14,487 bases of DNA, from the NCBI GenBank assembly GCA_016295245.1, contig JAEDLO010000041.1, positions 1 to 14,487 of the forward strand, given 5' to 3'. Shown in pieces: positions 5,919 to 13,574 of this stretch. How positions within the stretch are numbered: position 1 is the stretch's first letter; every line of letters begins with the position of its first letter. This DNA is from Bacteroidales bacterium. Its GTDB lineage: Bacteria > Bacteroidota > Bacteroidia > Bacteroidales > UBA932. The translations under genes and the position numbers were made by a program. A model generated the notes under the pieces. It was not told the origin of the DNA and did not search any database. It saw only the letters and a list, made by a program, of their open reading frames with translations.

Positions 5919-8651
5919 TTGAGAAAGTACGCGCTCATACTTGCCCTGGTGCTGACGGCTCTTTTCCTGAGTCCTGAACTTTCAGCCCAGTCAAGGCGTC
6001 CCCGCCGGGGAGGCCAGACTTACGGTATGCGCATTGAAAAGCAGGTCAACGCTCCCGACAGCGCCACTCTTGCCCGCCGGGATTCCATACGCAGGGCCGA
6101 TTCCCTCCACAGGGCTGACTCCGCCCAGATGCTCGGCAAAAGTTCCCTCACCGCACCGGCCTTCACCACTGCGAGAGACTCCATCCTGGAAGTCTTCTCC
6201 AACGGCCAGCGCAAAATCTACTACTACGGCGACGTAACCGTCAAGTACGACAATATGGAGCTTACAGCCGAATATATGGAGTACGACATGAACACAGGTA
6301 CCGTGTTCGCCCACGGCATCTACGACAGCCTGGCGGAAGAGTGGGTGGGCCGCCCGGTGATGACCCAGGACGGCAAAACCTACGAGATGGAGGAGGTCCA
6401 CTACAATTTCGATTCCGGCAAGGCCCGCATCAAGAATATGAAAACCACCGAGGATGAAGGCATTATTCACGGCCAGAACATCAAGATGATGAAGGACCGC
6501 TCGATCAATATGACCAAGGGCAAATACACCGTCTGCGATGCCGACCATCCCCATTATTATCTCAAGATGTCCGCGGCCAAGATCATCACCGACCCAAGCC
6601 AGAAGACCGTCTTCGGTCCGGCCAATGTGGTAATCGAAGATGTGAACATCCCTTTCCTCGGCCTGCCGTTCGGCTTCGTGCCCGAGAGGCCTAAAAGGGC
6701 GACCGGCATCCTGATGCCGACCTTCGGCGAAGAGGAGTCGCGAGGTTTCTACCTCAAGGATGCCGGTATGTATTTCGTTTTCGGAGACTACCTCGACCTC
6801 TCCATCACCGGCGATTACTTCACCCTCGGTTCCTGGGCGGTGGATATCAATTCGCGCTACAAGGTCAACTATAAGTTCAACGGCAACCTCTCGCTCAACT
6901 ACTCCAATGACCAGGTGGGCGAAAAGGGTACGCCGGAGTACTTCCAGACCCGCAACTTCGGCGTCAAGTGGTCGCACAGCCAGGACTCCAAGGCCCATCC
7001 GGGTATGAATTTCAGCGCTTCGGTCAACTTCCAGAGCCCGAAGAACAACCGGTATAACTCACACTCCATCGACGAGGCCCTCCAGAGCCAGATCAGTTCA
7101 TCAATTTCCTGGTCCCGCAACTGGAACGGCAAGTTCAATCTCAGCATTAACGGCACCCACAGCCAGAATATGCGTGACTCGTCCTACACCTTCACGCTTC
7201 CGAACATCAGTTTCTCGATGAGCACAATCTACCCGTTCAAAAGAAAGAACAGGGTCGGAAAGGAGCGTTTCTACGAGAAGTTTTCAATCGGCTACAACAC
7301 TTCCTTCCAGAACAAGATCAATTTCAAATCTTCCGAATTTGACGTAAACGAACTGCTGGGCAAGTTCCAGACCTCGATGACCCACAACTTCTCCATCGGC
7401 CTGCCTTCCTTCCAGCTGTTCAAGTACATAAGCGTCGCTCCCGGAGTAAGTTACGGAATGAACTGGCACTTCCGGAAGAACGACTACCAATACAATCCCG
7501 AAACCGATAAGGTAGAGCAGATAGAGGGACGCCAGTTCAACACCTTCGGCATCACCCAGCGCTACTCGTTCAACATCTCGGCGAGCACCCGACTCTACGG
7601 TATGTTCAACTTCGGCAAGCACAGCAAGGTCCAGACCATACGCCACGTCGTCTCCCCTTCGCTGTCCTTCTCCCTTAGTCCTGACCTTAACACCTATGCC
7701 AACGGCTACCGCACCCTCCATTACACCGACGCTTCGGGTATGGAGCGCGACTACCGCTACAATATCTACAGGGCGGCAGGTGTAAGCGTGCCATCCGGAG
7801 AGCGCAGCGCAACTGCCTCAATCTCAATAGGCAACAATCTCGAGGCCAAGGTCCGCGACTACGCCGACACCACCGGCAAAGGAAACCGCAAGGTCAAGCT
7901 CATCGACCAGTTCAACATAAATACGGGCTACAACTTCCTGGCGGACTCGCTTAATATGAGCGTCGTTTCGATGACTATGTCCACCACCCTATTCGATAAG
8001 GTCAGCCTCAGCGGAAGCGCCTCTTTCAACCCTTACGCCATCGGCCCAAACGGCACTACTGTCAACCGCTTCGCCATCTCCGAAGGCCAGGGCCTGCTGC
8101 GCTTCAACTCTGCTTCCCTGTCAGCATCCTACTCCCTCACAGGCAAGGGCAAGATAAACGGCAATGACGGCAGCAAGGACGCCAAGGGCGGCGGCTCCGC
8201 AACTTCGACCAATGCCTACAGGCGCATCTACTACCACCCCGTCACCGGCGAATTCATCCCCGACGGCTGGCTATACTACACCAACCCCAACGCTCCGTGG
8301 TCGCTCAACCTCAGCGGCGTGCTCTCGATGAACCGGCGCTACTATAAAGACCTTGAGAGCGGCATCTATGTGGGCAAGAACGACATCACGGCCACTCTCT
8401 CCGCCACCGGCAACATCCAGCTCACCCCAAAGATGAGCATCAACCTGTCCACAGGTTTCGACTTCGTCGCAATGAAGATGACCACTACCCAGCTGAGCGC
8501 CACCTACGACCTTCACTGCTTCAACATCTCCGTATCCTGGGTACCTACCGGACAGTGGAAATCCTACAGTTTCCGAATTGCCGCCAATGCAGCCGCCCTC
8601 TCAGACCTTCTCAGGTTCAGAAAGAGCGACAGCTATTGGGATAATAGATAA
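5919..8651 (+). CDS. lptD: LPS-assembly outer-membrane protein LptD (OstA family)
   Basis: Outer-membrane beta-barrel that with LptE inserts lipopolysaccharide into the outer leaflet. The start is TTG at 5919: the frame is closed at 5904-5906 (TAA), no ATG occurs before residue 36, and the TTG gives a complete signal peptide ending near LSAQ (residues 21-24). After a basic, low-complexity stretch comes an OstA/LptA-like periplasmic domain (about 65-230) with GDVTVKYDNMELTAEYMEY and the conserved NIPFLGLPFGFVPERPKRATG region (start about 244). The rest, to residue 910, is rich in alternating aromatic/polar strands typical of a large barrel, as in Bacteroidota LptD. It diverges from the amidase gene; rho follows on the same strand from its own promoter. 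It contains the only CATG of the window (6287-6290). The C-terminus is complete. Confidence 0.92.
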   Translation: MRKYALILALVLTALFLSPELSAQSRRPRRGGQTYGMRIEKQVNAPDSATLARRDSIRRADSLHRADSAQMLGKSSLTAPAFTTARDSILEVFSNGQRKIYYYGDVTVKYDNMELTAEYMEYDMNTGTVFAHGIYDSLAEEWVGRPVMTQDGKTYEMEEVHYNFDSGKARIKNMKTTEDEGIIHGQNIKMMKDRSINMTKGKYTVCDADHPHYYLKMSAAKIITDPSQKTVFGPANVVIEDVNIPFLGLPFGFVPERPKRATGILMPTFGEEESRGFYLKDAGMYFVFGDYLDLSITGDYFTLGSWAVDINSRYKVNYKFNGNLSLNYSNDQVGEKGTPEYFQTRNFGVKWSHSQDSKAHPGMNFSASVNFQSPKNNRYNSHSIDEALQSQISSSISWSRNWNGKFNLSINGTHSQNMRDSSYTFTLPNISFSMSTIYPFKRKNRVGKERFYEKFSIGYNTSFQNKINFKSSEFDVNELLGKFQTSMTHNFSIGLPSFQLFKYISVAPGVSYGMNWHFRKNDYQYNPETDKVEQIEGRQFNTFGITQRYSFNISASTRLYGMFNFGKHSKVQTIRHVVSPSLSFSLSPDLNTYANGYRTLHYTDASGMERDYRYNIYRAAGVSVPSGERSATASISIGNNLEAKVRDYADTTGKGNRKVKLIDQFNINTGYNFLADSLNMSVVSMTMSTTLFDKVSLSGSASFNPYAIGPNGTTVNRFAISEGQGLLRFNSASLSASYSLTGKGKINGNDGSKDAKGGGSATSTNAYRRIYYHPVTGEFIPDGWLYYTNPNAPWSLNLSGVLSMNRRYYKDLESGIYVGKNDITATLSATGNIQLTPKMSINLSTGFDFVAMKMTTTQLSATYDLHCFNISVSWVPTGQWKSYSFRIAANAAALSDLLRFRKSDSYWDNR

Positions 8652-8666
8652 TTTTAATTATATTTG
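8636..8666 (+). promoter_or_regulatory. Predicted rho promoter, -33 and -7 boxes
   Basis: TATATTTG at 8659-8666 is an exact TAnnTTTG. TTG at 8636-8638 lies 20 bp upstream, a normal spacing for Bacteroidota -33/-7 promoters. The -33 part sits in the last codons of lptD. The expected start is near 8672, giving a leader of about 47 nt before the ATG of rho. This is among the best promoter matches of the window. Confidence 0.6.
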
Positions 8667-8682
8667 CGGCATAATATCCATT

Positions 8683-8700
8683 GCCGGACTCTCTTCCGGC
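8683..8700 (+). promoter_or_regulatory. Small hairpin in the rho leader
   Basis: GCCGGA (8683-8688) pairs with TCCGGC (8695-8700) across a pyrimidine-only loop CTCTCT. It lies between the predicted promoter and the rho ATG. No T-run follows, so it is not an intrinsic terminator of lptD. Because Rho prefers C-rich unpaired RNA and is autoregulated in other bacteria, a leader role is possible but only inferred. Confidence 0.35.
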
Positions 8701-8719
8701 CAATAATTTCAAGACAAAT

Positions 8720-10588
8720 ATGCCATACAGCCTCTACGAGCTCAACAAGATGAGTAAAGAGCAGCTCGAGAATCTCGCAAACGAATTAAACATCAAAGGA
8801 GCAAAAAAGATGGACAGTGAGTCCCTCGCCTTTGCAATCCTCGACACACAAGCACAAGCGGAATCCCTGAAAACTTCACAGGAAAAGACGACCAGAAAAA
8901 GAGGCCGTCCAAGGAAAGATGCAAGCCCTGCCAAAGAAAGCAACGAAGTGGCAGAAAGTGCTAAAGAAACTGAAAACCCGAGCGTTGAGACTCCAAAGAA
9001 ATCCCGCTCACGCAAAAAATCCGACACCCCTGCCGAGGCTGTGCCTATAGACGAAAAGGCTTCAGGCGAAAGCTCCGCCCAGAGCGTGGATAAGGAGGAT
9101 CAGGTCGGAGAAGCTGAAAACTCCCGCAGGCGCCGCCAGAGAAAACAGGGCAAGCCTCAGGATGAGCAGACACTGGAAGGCCAGGACCAGGCGGCCGAAA
9201 CCGATTCCGCCAAGACAGCGGTAAGGCCTGTTTCCGACACCGACAGAATACTCCGCCAGGCTACCGAAAGGCAGAAGCAGAAACAACAGCAGCAACAGAA
9301 CACCGAGCCCGCAAAGACCAACGAAGCACGCGAGCAGGCCCCCGCAGAAAGTCCGAAGGAGCACGACGACAGCGAAAAGATTTTCAACAACCGCCCGAAC
9401 AATCAGGCAAAACAGTTCAGGCAGCGTCCGATCATTCCTGATTTCGAGGGCACGGTAGAAGCCACCGGAGTGCTTGAGATTATGCCTGACGGCTACGGGT
9501 TCCTCCGTTCGTCAGACTACAACTACCTCAACTCCCCTGACGATATCTATGTCTCACAGCAGCAGATAAAGATCAATGCCCTCAAGAGCGGCGACACCGT
9601 CATCGGTGAAATCCGCCCTCCGCGCGAAGGCGACAAATACTTCCCTCTCGTAAAGATCAAATATGTCAACGGACGCACTCCTGAGTTCATCCGCGACCGC
9701 GTGCCGTTCGACTTCCTCACCCCTCTCTTCCCCGAGGAGAAGTTCAACCTCCTTGGCAACGGACACGAGAACGATATGTCCTGCCGCATCGTTGATATGT
9801 TCTCCCCTATCGGAAAGGGTCAGCGAGGCCTGATCGTCGCCCAGCCGAAGACCGGTAAGACTATGCTCCTGAAGAGCATCGCCAACGCCATCGCCGACAA
9901 CCATCCTGAGGTTTACGAGATAGTGCTCCTGATTGACGAGCGTCCTGAGGAAGTAACCGATATGGAGCGCAGTGTCAAGGCGGAAGTAGTTGCCTCAACC
10001 TTCGACGAACCGGCCGAGCACCACGTGAAGGTAGCCAATATGGTCATCGAGAAGGCTCGCAGACTCGTCGAGTGCGGCCACGACGTGGTCATCCTCCTTG
10101 ACTCCCTGACCCGTCTGGCACGTGCCTACAACACGGTTCAGCCTGCATCCGGCAAGGTCCTCACCGGCGGTGTGGACGCCAATGCCCTCCAGAAGCCGAA
10201 GCGTTTCTTCGGCGCAGCCCGCAACATCGAAGGTGGCGGCTCGCTCACCATCCTGGCCACTGCCCTTACCGAAACCGGCTCCAAGATGGATGACGTGATC
10301 TTCGAGGAATTCAAGGGTACCGGCAATATGGAGCTCCAGCTCGACCGCAGCATCTCCAACAGGCGCATCTTCCCGGCAGTCAACATCCTTCTGTCCGGCA
10401 CCCGCCGCGACGACCTGCTCTACGCAAGGGAGCAGAGCCAGAGAATCTGGATTCTGAGGAAACTGATAGCCGATATGAACCCTGTCGAGGCTATGAATTT
10501 CATCCTTCAGCAGATGGACACCTACAAGACCAACCAGGCCCTCCTGGACAATATGTCTTCGGTGTCGCCTCGTGACTCTAAATACTAG
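8720..10588 (+). CDS. rho: Transcription termination factor Rho with long disordered insertion
   Basis: Hexameric RNA-dependent ATPase that terminates transcription. The ATG at 8720 is chosen over the in-frame TTG at 8681 because the Rho N-terminal helical domain starts directly after it (residues 1-50, SLYELNKMSKEQLENLA). Residues about 52-238 are a low-complexity Lys/Glu/Gln/Ala/Ser insertion with an AT-hook-like KRGRPRK (60-66) and a Gln run (189-193). The cold-shock-like RNA-binding domain follows (about 245-320, GVLEIMPDGYGFLR). The ATPase core has Walker A QPKTGKT (375-381), Walker B VVILLDSLTR (456-465), the Q-loop segment LTGGVDANAL (481-490) and the R-loop region around 535-550. At 622 residues it is much longer than the 419 of E. 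coli Rho, all due to the insertion. It leads a tight four-gene cluster. Confidence 0.97.
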   Translation: MPYSLYELNKMSKEQLENLANELNIKGAKKMDSESLAFAILDTQAQAESLKTSQEKTTRKRGRPRKDASPAKESNEVAESAKETENPSVETPKKSRSRKKSDTPAEAVPIDEKASGESSAQSVDKEDQVGEAENSRRRRQRKQGKPQDEQTLEGQDQAAETDSAKTAVRPVSDTDRILRQATERQKQKQQQQQNTEPAKTNEAREQAPAESPKEHDDSEKIFNNRPNNQAKQFRQRPIIPDFEGTVEATGVLEIMPDGYGFLRSSDYNYLNSPDDIYVSQQQIKINALKSGDTVIGEIRPPREGDKYFPLVKIKYVNGRTPEFIRDRVPFDFLTPLFPEEKFNLLGNGHENDMSCRIVDMFSPIGKGQRGLIVAQPKTGKTMLLKSIANAIADNHPEVYEIVLLIDERPEEVTDMERSVKAEVVASTFDEPAEHHVKVANMVIEKARRLVECGHDVVILLDSLTRLARAYNTVQPASGKVLTGGVDANALQKPKRFFGAARNIEGGGSLTILATALTETGSKMDDVIFEEFKGTGNMELQLDRSISNRRIFPAVNILLSGTRRDDLLYAREQSQRIWILRKLIADMNPVEAMNFILQQMDTYKTNQALLDNMSSVSPRDSKY

Positions 10589-10594
10589 AATTAT

Positions 10595-10975
10595 ATGTTG
10601 GAACCCGGATTGAAAGGCAGGCAGGAGACCGTTGTGACCGAAGATCTCCTCGCCAGGAACATAGGCAGCGGCCTGGTAAAAGTCTATGCCACCGCAATGA
10701 TGATTGCCCTCATCGAAAAGGCCGCCGTGTATTCGGTAGAGCCTTATCTTGAGGAGGGCCAGGGCACCGTAGGCACCCACGTCAACGTCTCCCACTGCTC
10801 AGCCACTCCCTTGGGGATGAAGGTCTGGGCAGAGACCGAGCTGATTGAGATAGACCGCCGCAAGCTGGTCTTCAAGGTTGCCGCCTACGATGAACGCGGC
10901 CTCATAGGCGAAGGCCTTCACGAGCGTTTCATCATCGACAACGAGCGCTTCCAGGCCAAGGCCGACTCCAAATAG
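10595..10975 (+). CDS. Hotdog-fold thioesterase, fluoroacetyl-CoA thioesterase (FlK)-like
   Basis: A 126-residue single-domain hotdog protein, probably an acyl-CoA thioesterase in the cytosol. It aligns by eye with FlK of Streptomyces cattleya over its length. FlK's catalytic triad Thr42, Glu50 and His76 appears as Thr33, Glu41 and His67: the Thr-Glu spacing of eight is kept, and His lies in VSHCSATP, matching FlK's VTHTAATP. PYLEEGQGTVGT and the C-terminal HERFIIDNERFQAK also match. Fluoroacetyl-CoA is not implied as substrate: most relatives are uncharacterised and may clear other small acyl-CoAs. The ATG lies 6 bp after the rho stop and the next gene starts 15 bp downstream, so co-expression with rho is likely. 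The substrate is unknown. Confidence 0.82.
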   Translation: MLEPGLKGRQETVVTEDLLARNIGSGLVKVYATAMMIALIEKAAVYSVEPYLEEGQGTVGTHVNVSHCSATPLGMKVWAETELIEIDRRKLVFKVAAYDERGLIGEGLHERFIIDNERFQAKADSK

Positions 10976-10990
10976 CAGACTTACGAAGAG

Positions 10991-12574
10991 ATGGACGGCG
11001 CACTCATACAGCTGATCCTTCCCCTCAAGCTGAACTGGCTCCCGACCTATAGGGCTGAGAGCAGCTTGAAGGCCGGAGATCGCGTGTATGCCAAATTTGC
11101 CGGCCGCGAATACGTAGGCGTTGTGTACCGCATCGGAGTGGAAAGCGGGCTGCCAGCCTCCAGGATAAGCACCCTGGAGCGGCGCGAATGCCCACTTCCC
11201 GCCATCAGCTCAGGGGAACTCCGCCTCTGGGAATTCATTTCCGAATACTATATGTGTACGCTGGGCGAGGTATATCGCGCAGCGTACCCTGTTTCCAAGA
11301 TACGCAGCGAAAACAGTATCTCGGAGCGTCTGGGACGCCTCAAGGATTCTCTCGCCAAAGTTGAGCAGGACCTCACCCGGAAGCATCGCGACAATGTGCT
11401 CCAGAGGCTTCAGGCGCGACGCGACGAGCTCATCCGCAGCATTGAGCGGCTAAGCCGCCGCCCTGAGCCGAAAGAGCGCCCGCAGTCTGCCCCTCCCAAG
11501 CCGGAAGTCCTGCCGGGAACTATGCGCTGCCAGAGTTACCTGCCCCTTCTTGAGGCTGTGCTCGAAAGCGGCGACCAAGCCCTTGTGCTTGCACCCGAAA
11601 AGGCCTTCTGCGAGGCCCTGTACCGTAGCCTCTCCCCTCTTGGCGCTGACAGCGTCGAACTCTTCAGTTCCGAAAAGACTGCCGCCAGCCGCAACCGCAT
11701 CGCCCAACGCCTGCGCAACTGCGAAAGCCTGGTGGCGCTCGGCACACGCAGCGCCGTCTTCCTCCCCTTCAGCCGGCTTAGCCTGATAATCGTCGATGAC
11801 GAGCAGGACCCTTCCTTCAAGCAGACTGAGCCCGCACCGCGCTACAATGCGCGCGACCTCGCCGTCAAACTCGCGATGATCCACGGCTGCCGCATCATTC
11901 TCGGCAGCGCCTGCCCTTCGCTCGAAACCCATCTGAACTGCCTGAGCGGGCGTTACACCTTGCTTGAAGGCGCTTGGTCCGGAGCGCTTCCCGTCCCCGA
12001 AGTCATCGACATCGCCAGCGAGAGGCGCAAAAACGGAATGCTCGGCCCCCTGTCGCGCAAGCTCATCGCGCGCATCGCCGCCTGCCCCGAAGGCGTGATA
12101 CTCCTGCACCGCTACGAAAAGAAGGAGGACGTCGAGCAGCAATGCTCTAAGCTCTTCCCCGAGCGGGACAACATACGCGTCGTGAGCCTCCAGGAGTTTA
12201 AAAGCGCGGGGCCTCAGGGAGCGCGTCTAGTTGGCGTTCTACAGGCTGACGCCCTCATCCGGAGCGATGATTTCCGTGCCGACGAGCGCTGCTGCCAGCT
12301 AGTGGCGATGCTCGGCTCCCTCTGTCCCGAAGTAGTCATCCAGACCGCCGTCGGGGAGCGTTTTTCAAACTTGCGCAGCAGTGAAGAGCTCCTTGCCGAG
12401 AGAAAGCGCTTCAATTTCCCGCCATATTCCCGTCTCGTGGAAATCCGCCGTCAGGGCAGCGCAGAGCTGCTCCGACGCGAATTCCTGCCCCGTGACTCCA
12501 GTCTTTCAAGCCGCAAGGCAGCACTTGCCGCCGACTTGGAAAGCAATTGCTACATAGATGTTGACCCAGTTTAA
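10991..12574 (+). CDS. priA: Degenerate PriA-like protein (primosomal protein N' family) lacking helicase motifs
   Basis: PriA normally restarts stalled replication forks as a 3'-5' helicase with a zinc-binding insertion. This 527-residue protein is plainly of that family: N-terminal DNA-binding region with EYYMCTLGEVYRAA (85-98), VFLPFSRLSLIIVDDEQD (256-273), the aromatic loop SFKQTEPAPRYNARD (275-289), GSACPSLE (305-312), VGVLQADALIRSDDFRADE (414-432), RFNFPPYSRLV (473-483) and a family-like last motif IDVDPV (522-527). However, the Walker A position reads GTMRCQSY (176-183) without Lys, DEEH is DDEQ, the cysteine-rich zinc segment is gone and the AGRAGR motif VI is missing. A coiled-coil-like charged stretch (about 110-158) follows the N-terminal domain. 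The frame has no lesions. It probably binds DNA or primosome partners without ATPase activity; the function is unknown. Confidence 0.85.
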   Translation: MDGALIQLILPLKLNWLPTYRAESSLKAGDRVYAKFAGREYVGVVYRIGVESGLPASRISTLERRECPLPAISSGELRLWEFISEYYMCTLGEVYRAAYPVSKIRSENSISERLGRLKDSLAKVEQDLTRKHRDNVLQRLQARRDELIRSIERLSRRPEPKERPQSAPPKPEVLPGTMRCQSYLPLLEAVLESGDQALVLAPEKAFCEALYRSLSPLGADSVELFSSEKTAASRNRIAQRLRNCESLVALGTRSAVFLPFSRLSLIIVDDEQDPSFKQTEPAPRYNARDLAVKLAMIHGCRIILGSACPSLETHLNCLSGRYTLLEGAWSGALPVPEVIDIASERRKNGMLGPLSRKLIARIAACPEGVILLHRYEKKEDVEQQCSKLFPERDNIRVVSLQEFKSAGPQGARLVGVLQADALIRSDDFRADERCCQLVAMLGSLCPEVVIQTAVGERFSNLRSSEELLAERKRFNFPPYSRLVEIRRQGSAELLRREFLPRDSSLSSRKAALAADLESNCYIDVDPV

Positions 12575-12579
12575 TTGAT

Positions 12580-13518
12580 ATGAAGATAGTATTTCTCGAT
12601 GCCGACACTCTCGGCGCAACTCCGACCTCGGAATTCGCAAGCCTCGGAGAATTCGTGTCCTACCCCACTTCGACCAGAGAGGAAGCTCTCGCCCGCGTAG
12701 GCAATTGCGACACGCTGATTATCAACAAGATAATAGTTGATGCCGCCCTAATGGACGCCGCGCCGAAACTCAAACTTATCTGCGTGACTGCAACCGGTGT
12801 CAATAATATCGACCTTGTCGAGGCCGAAAAGAGGGGCATCGCCGTGCGTAATGTCAGCGGCTACTCGACCGATTCCGTAGTGCAGTCGACCTTCGCTCAC
12901 CTGCTCTCGCTGCTGGGCGACTCCCCTTACTTCGACGACTGCGTCAAGAGCGGCCGTTACTCATCAATGAGCATATTCTGCGACATCAGCCATCCTTACA
13001 CCGAAATCGTCGGCAAGACCCTGGGCATCATCGGCTTGGGAACCATCGGCAAAAGGGTCGCCGCCATCGCCGGAATGTTCGGAATGAAAGTCATATATTA
13101 CTCCACCTCAGGCACCTCCCACTGCAAGCTCTACCCAAGTGTGAGCCTTGACGAGTTGCTTGAAAGCTCGGATGTCGTGAGCATCCACGCCCCGCTCAAC
13201 GAGCGCACCCGCTCACTGATCGGGCAGGCTCAGCTCGCAAAGATGAAGAAAAGCGCGCTGCTGCTCAACCTTGGCCGCGGAGGCATAGTTGACGAGGAAG
13301 CCCTCGCCTTCGCAGTTGACAACGGGGTCATCGCCGGCGCAGCCCTTGACGTGTTCGAGAAGGAGCCGCTGCCCGCTACAAGCCCGCTTCTGCACCTGCG
13401 CCACCCTGAGCGCTTCCGTTTCTCGCCTCACACCGCCTGGGCAAGCCGGGAAGCCCTCGCGAGACTGGTTTCGAAAGTCGCAGACAACATACGCAATTTC
13501 TACGGTTTGCAGGCTTGA
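12580..13518 (+). CDS. D-isomer-specific 2-hydroxyacid dehydrogenase (glycerate dehydrogenase-like)
   Basis: NAD(P)-dependent oxidoreductase reducing 2-keto acids to D-2-hydroxyacids, or the reverse. Length (312) is standard. The catalytic domain surrounds a Rossmann domain with GLGTIG (152-157). The catalytic triad is Arg233 in LNLGRGGIVDEE, Glu262 in DVFEKEP and His284 in SPHTAW. The residue at the end of the second Rossmann strand (VIYYSTSG, 171-178) is not the Asp usual for strict NAD enzymes, so coenzyme preference is open. Closest in character to hydroxypyruvate/glycerate dehydrogenases of Bacteroidota, but lactate or other keto-acid activity cannot be excluded. It starts 5 bp after the PriA-like gene and ends the rho cluster. 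The ATG at 12580 matches the family N-terminus MKIVFLDADT. Confidence 0.92.
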   Translation: MKIVFLDADTLGATPTSEFASLGEFVSYPTSTREEALARVGNCDTLIINKIIVDAALMDAAPKLKLICVTATGVNNIDLVEAEKRGIAVRNVSGYSTDSVVQSTFAHLLSLLGDSPYFDDCVKSGRYSSMSIFCDISHPYTEIVGKTLGIIGLGTIGKRVAAIAGMFGMKVIYYSTSGTSHCKLYPSVSLDELLESSDVVSIHAPLNERTRSLIGQAQLAKMKKSALLLNLGRGGIVDEEALAFAVDNGVIAGAALDVFEKEPLPATSPLLHLRHPERFRFSPHTAWASREALARLVSKVADNIRNFYGLQA

Positions 13519-13543
13519 TTCAGGCATTTTTTTTGTATGTTTG
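13515..13543 (+). promoter_or_regulatory. Predicted promoter of the CE6-type esterase
   Basis: TATGTTTG at 13536-13543 is an exact TAnnTTTG. TTG at 13515-13517 overlaps the stop codon of the dehydrogenase and gives an 18-bp spacing. Start of transcription would be near 13550, about 25 nt before the ATG at 13575. A T8 run (13527-13534) lies between the boxes, without a hairpin before it, so it does not look like an intrinsic terminator of the rho cluster. Confidence 0.5.
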
Positions 13544-13574
13544 TGGAGTACCAAGAAACTTCTTAACTATAATT

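Noticed and set aside
5870..5938. Upstream ATG (5938) as the amidase start
   Set aside because: It would add an AT-rich 23-residue stretch before a normal signal peptide and would place the promoter box inside the coding region.
5991..6998. Long open frame (335 codons) on the minus strand opposite lptD
   Set aside because: It lies wholly inside lptD, its translation resembles no protein family and is rich in His/Val/Gly/Asp as expected from the complement of C-ending codons. It is a shadow of the real gene.
9995..10795. 266-codon minus-strand open frame opposite rho and the thioesterase gene
   Set aside because: It spans two well-identified genes in antisense, with no family motif or promoter. 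Codon-bias artefact.
11450..12142. 230-codon minus-strand open frame opposite the PriA-like gene
   Set aside because: The plus-strand frame has clear PriA landmarks throughout; the opposite frame is low-information and Ala/Gly/Asp-rich.
10991..12574. Calling the PriA-like gene a pseudogene
   Set aside because: The frame is intact over 527 codons, starts and stops fit the operon spacing, and family blocks are kept at both ends, so decay by frameshift or stop is not seen.
13527..13534. T8 run after the dehydrogenase as an intrinsic terminator
   Set aside because: No GC-rich hairpin precedes it; it falls between the two boxes of the esterase promoter.
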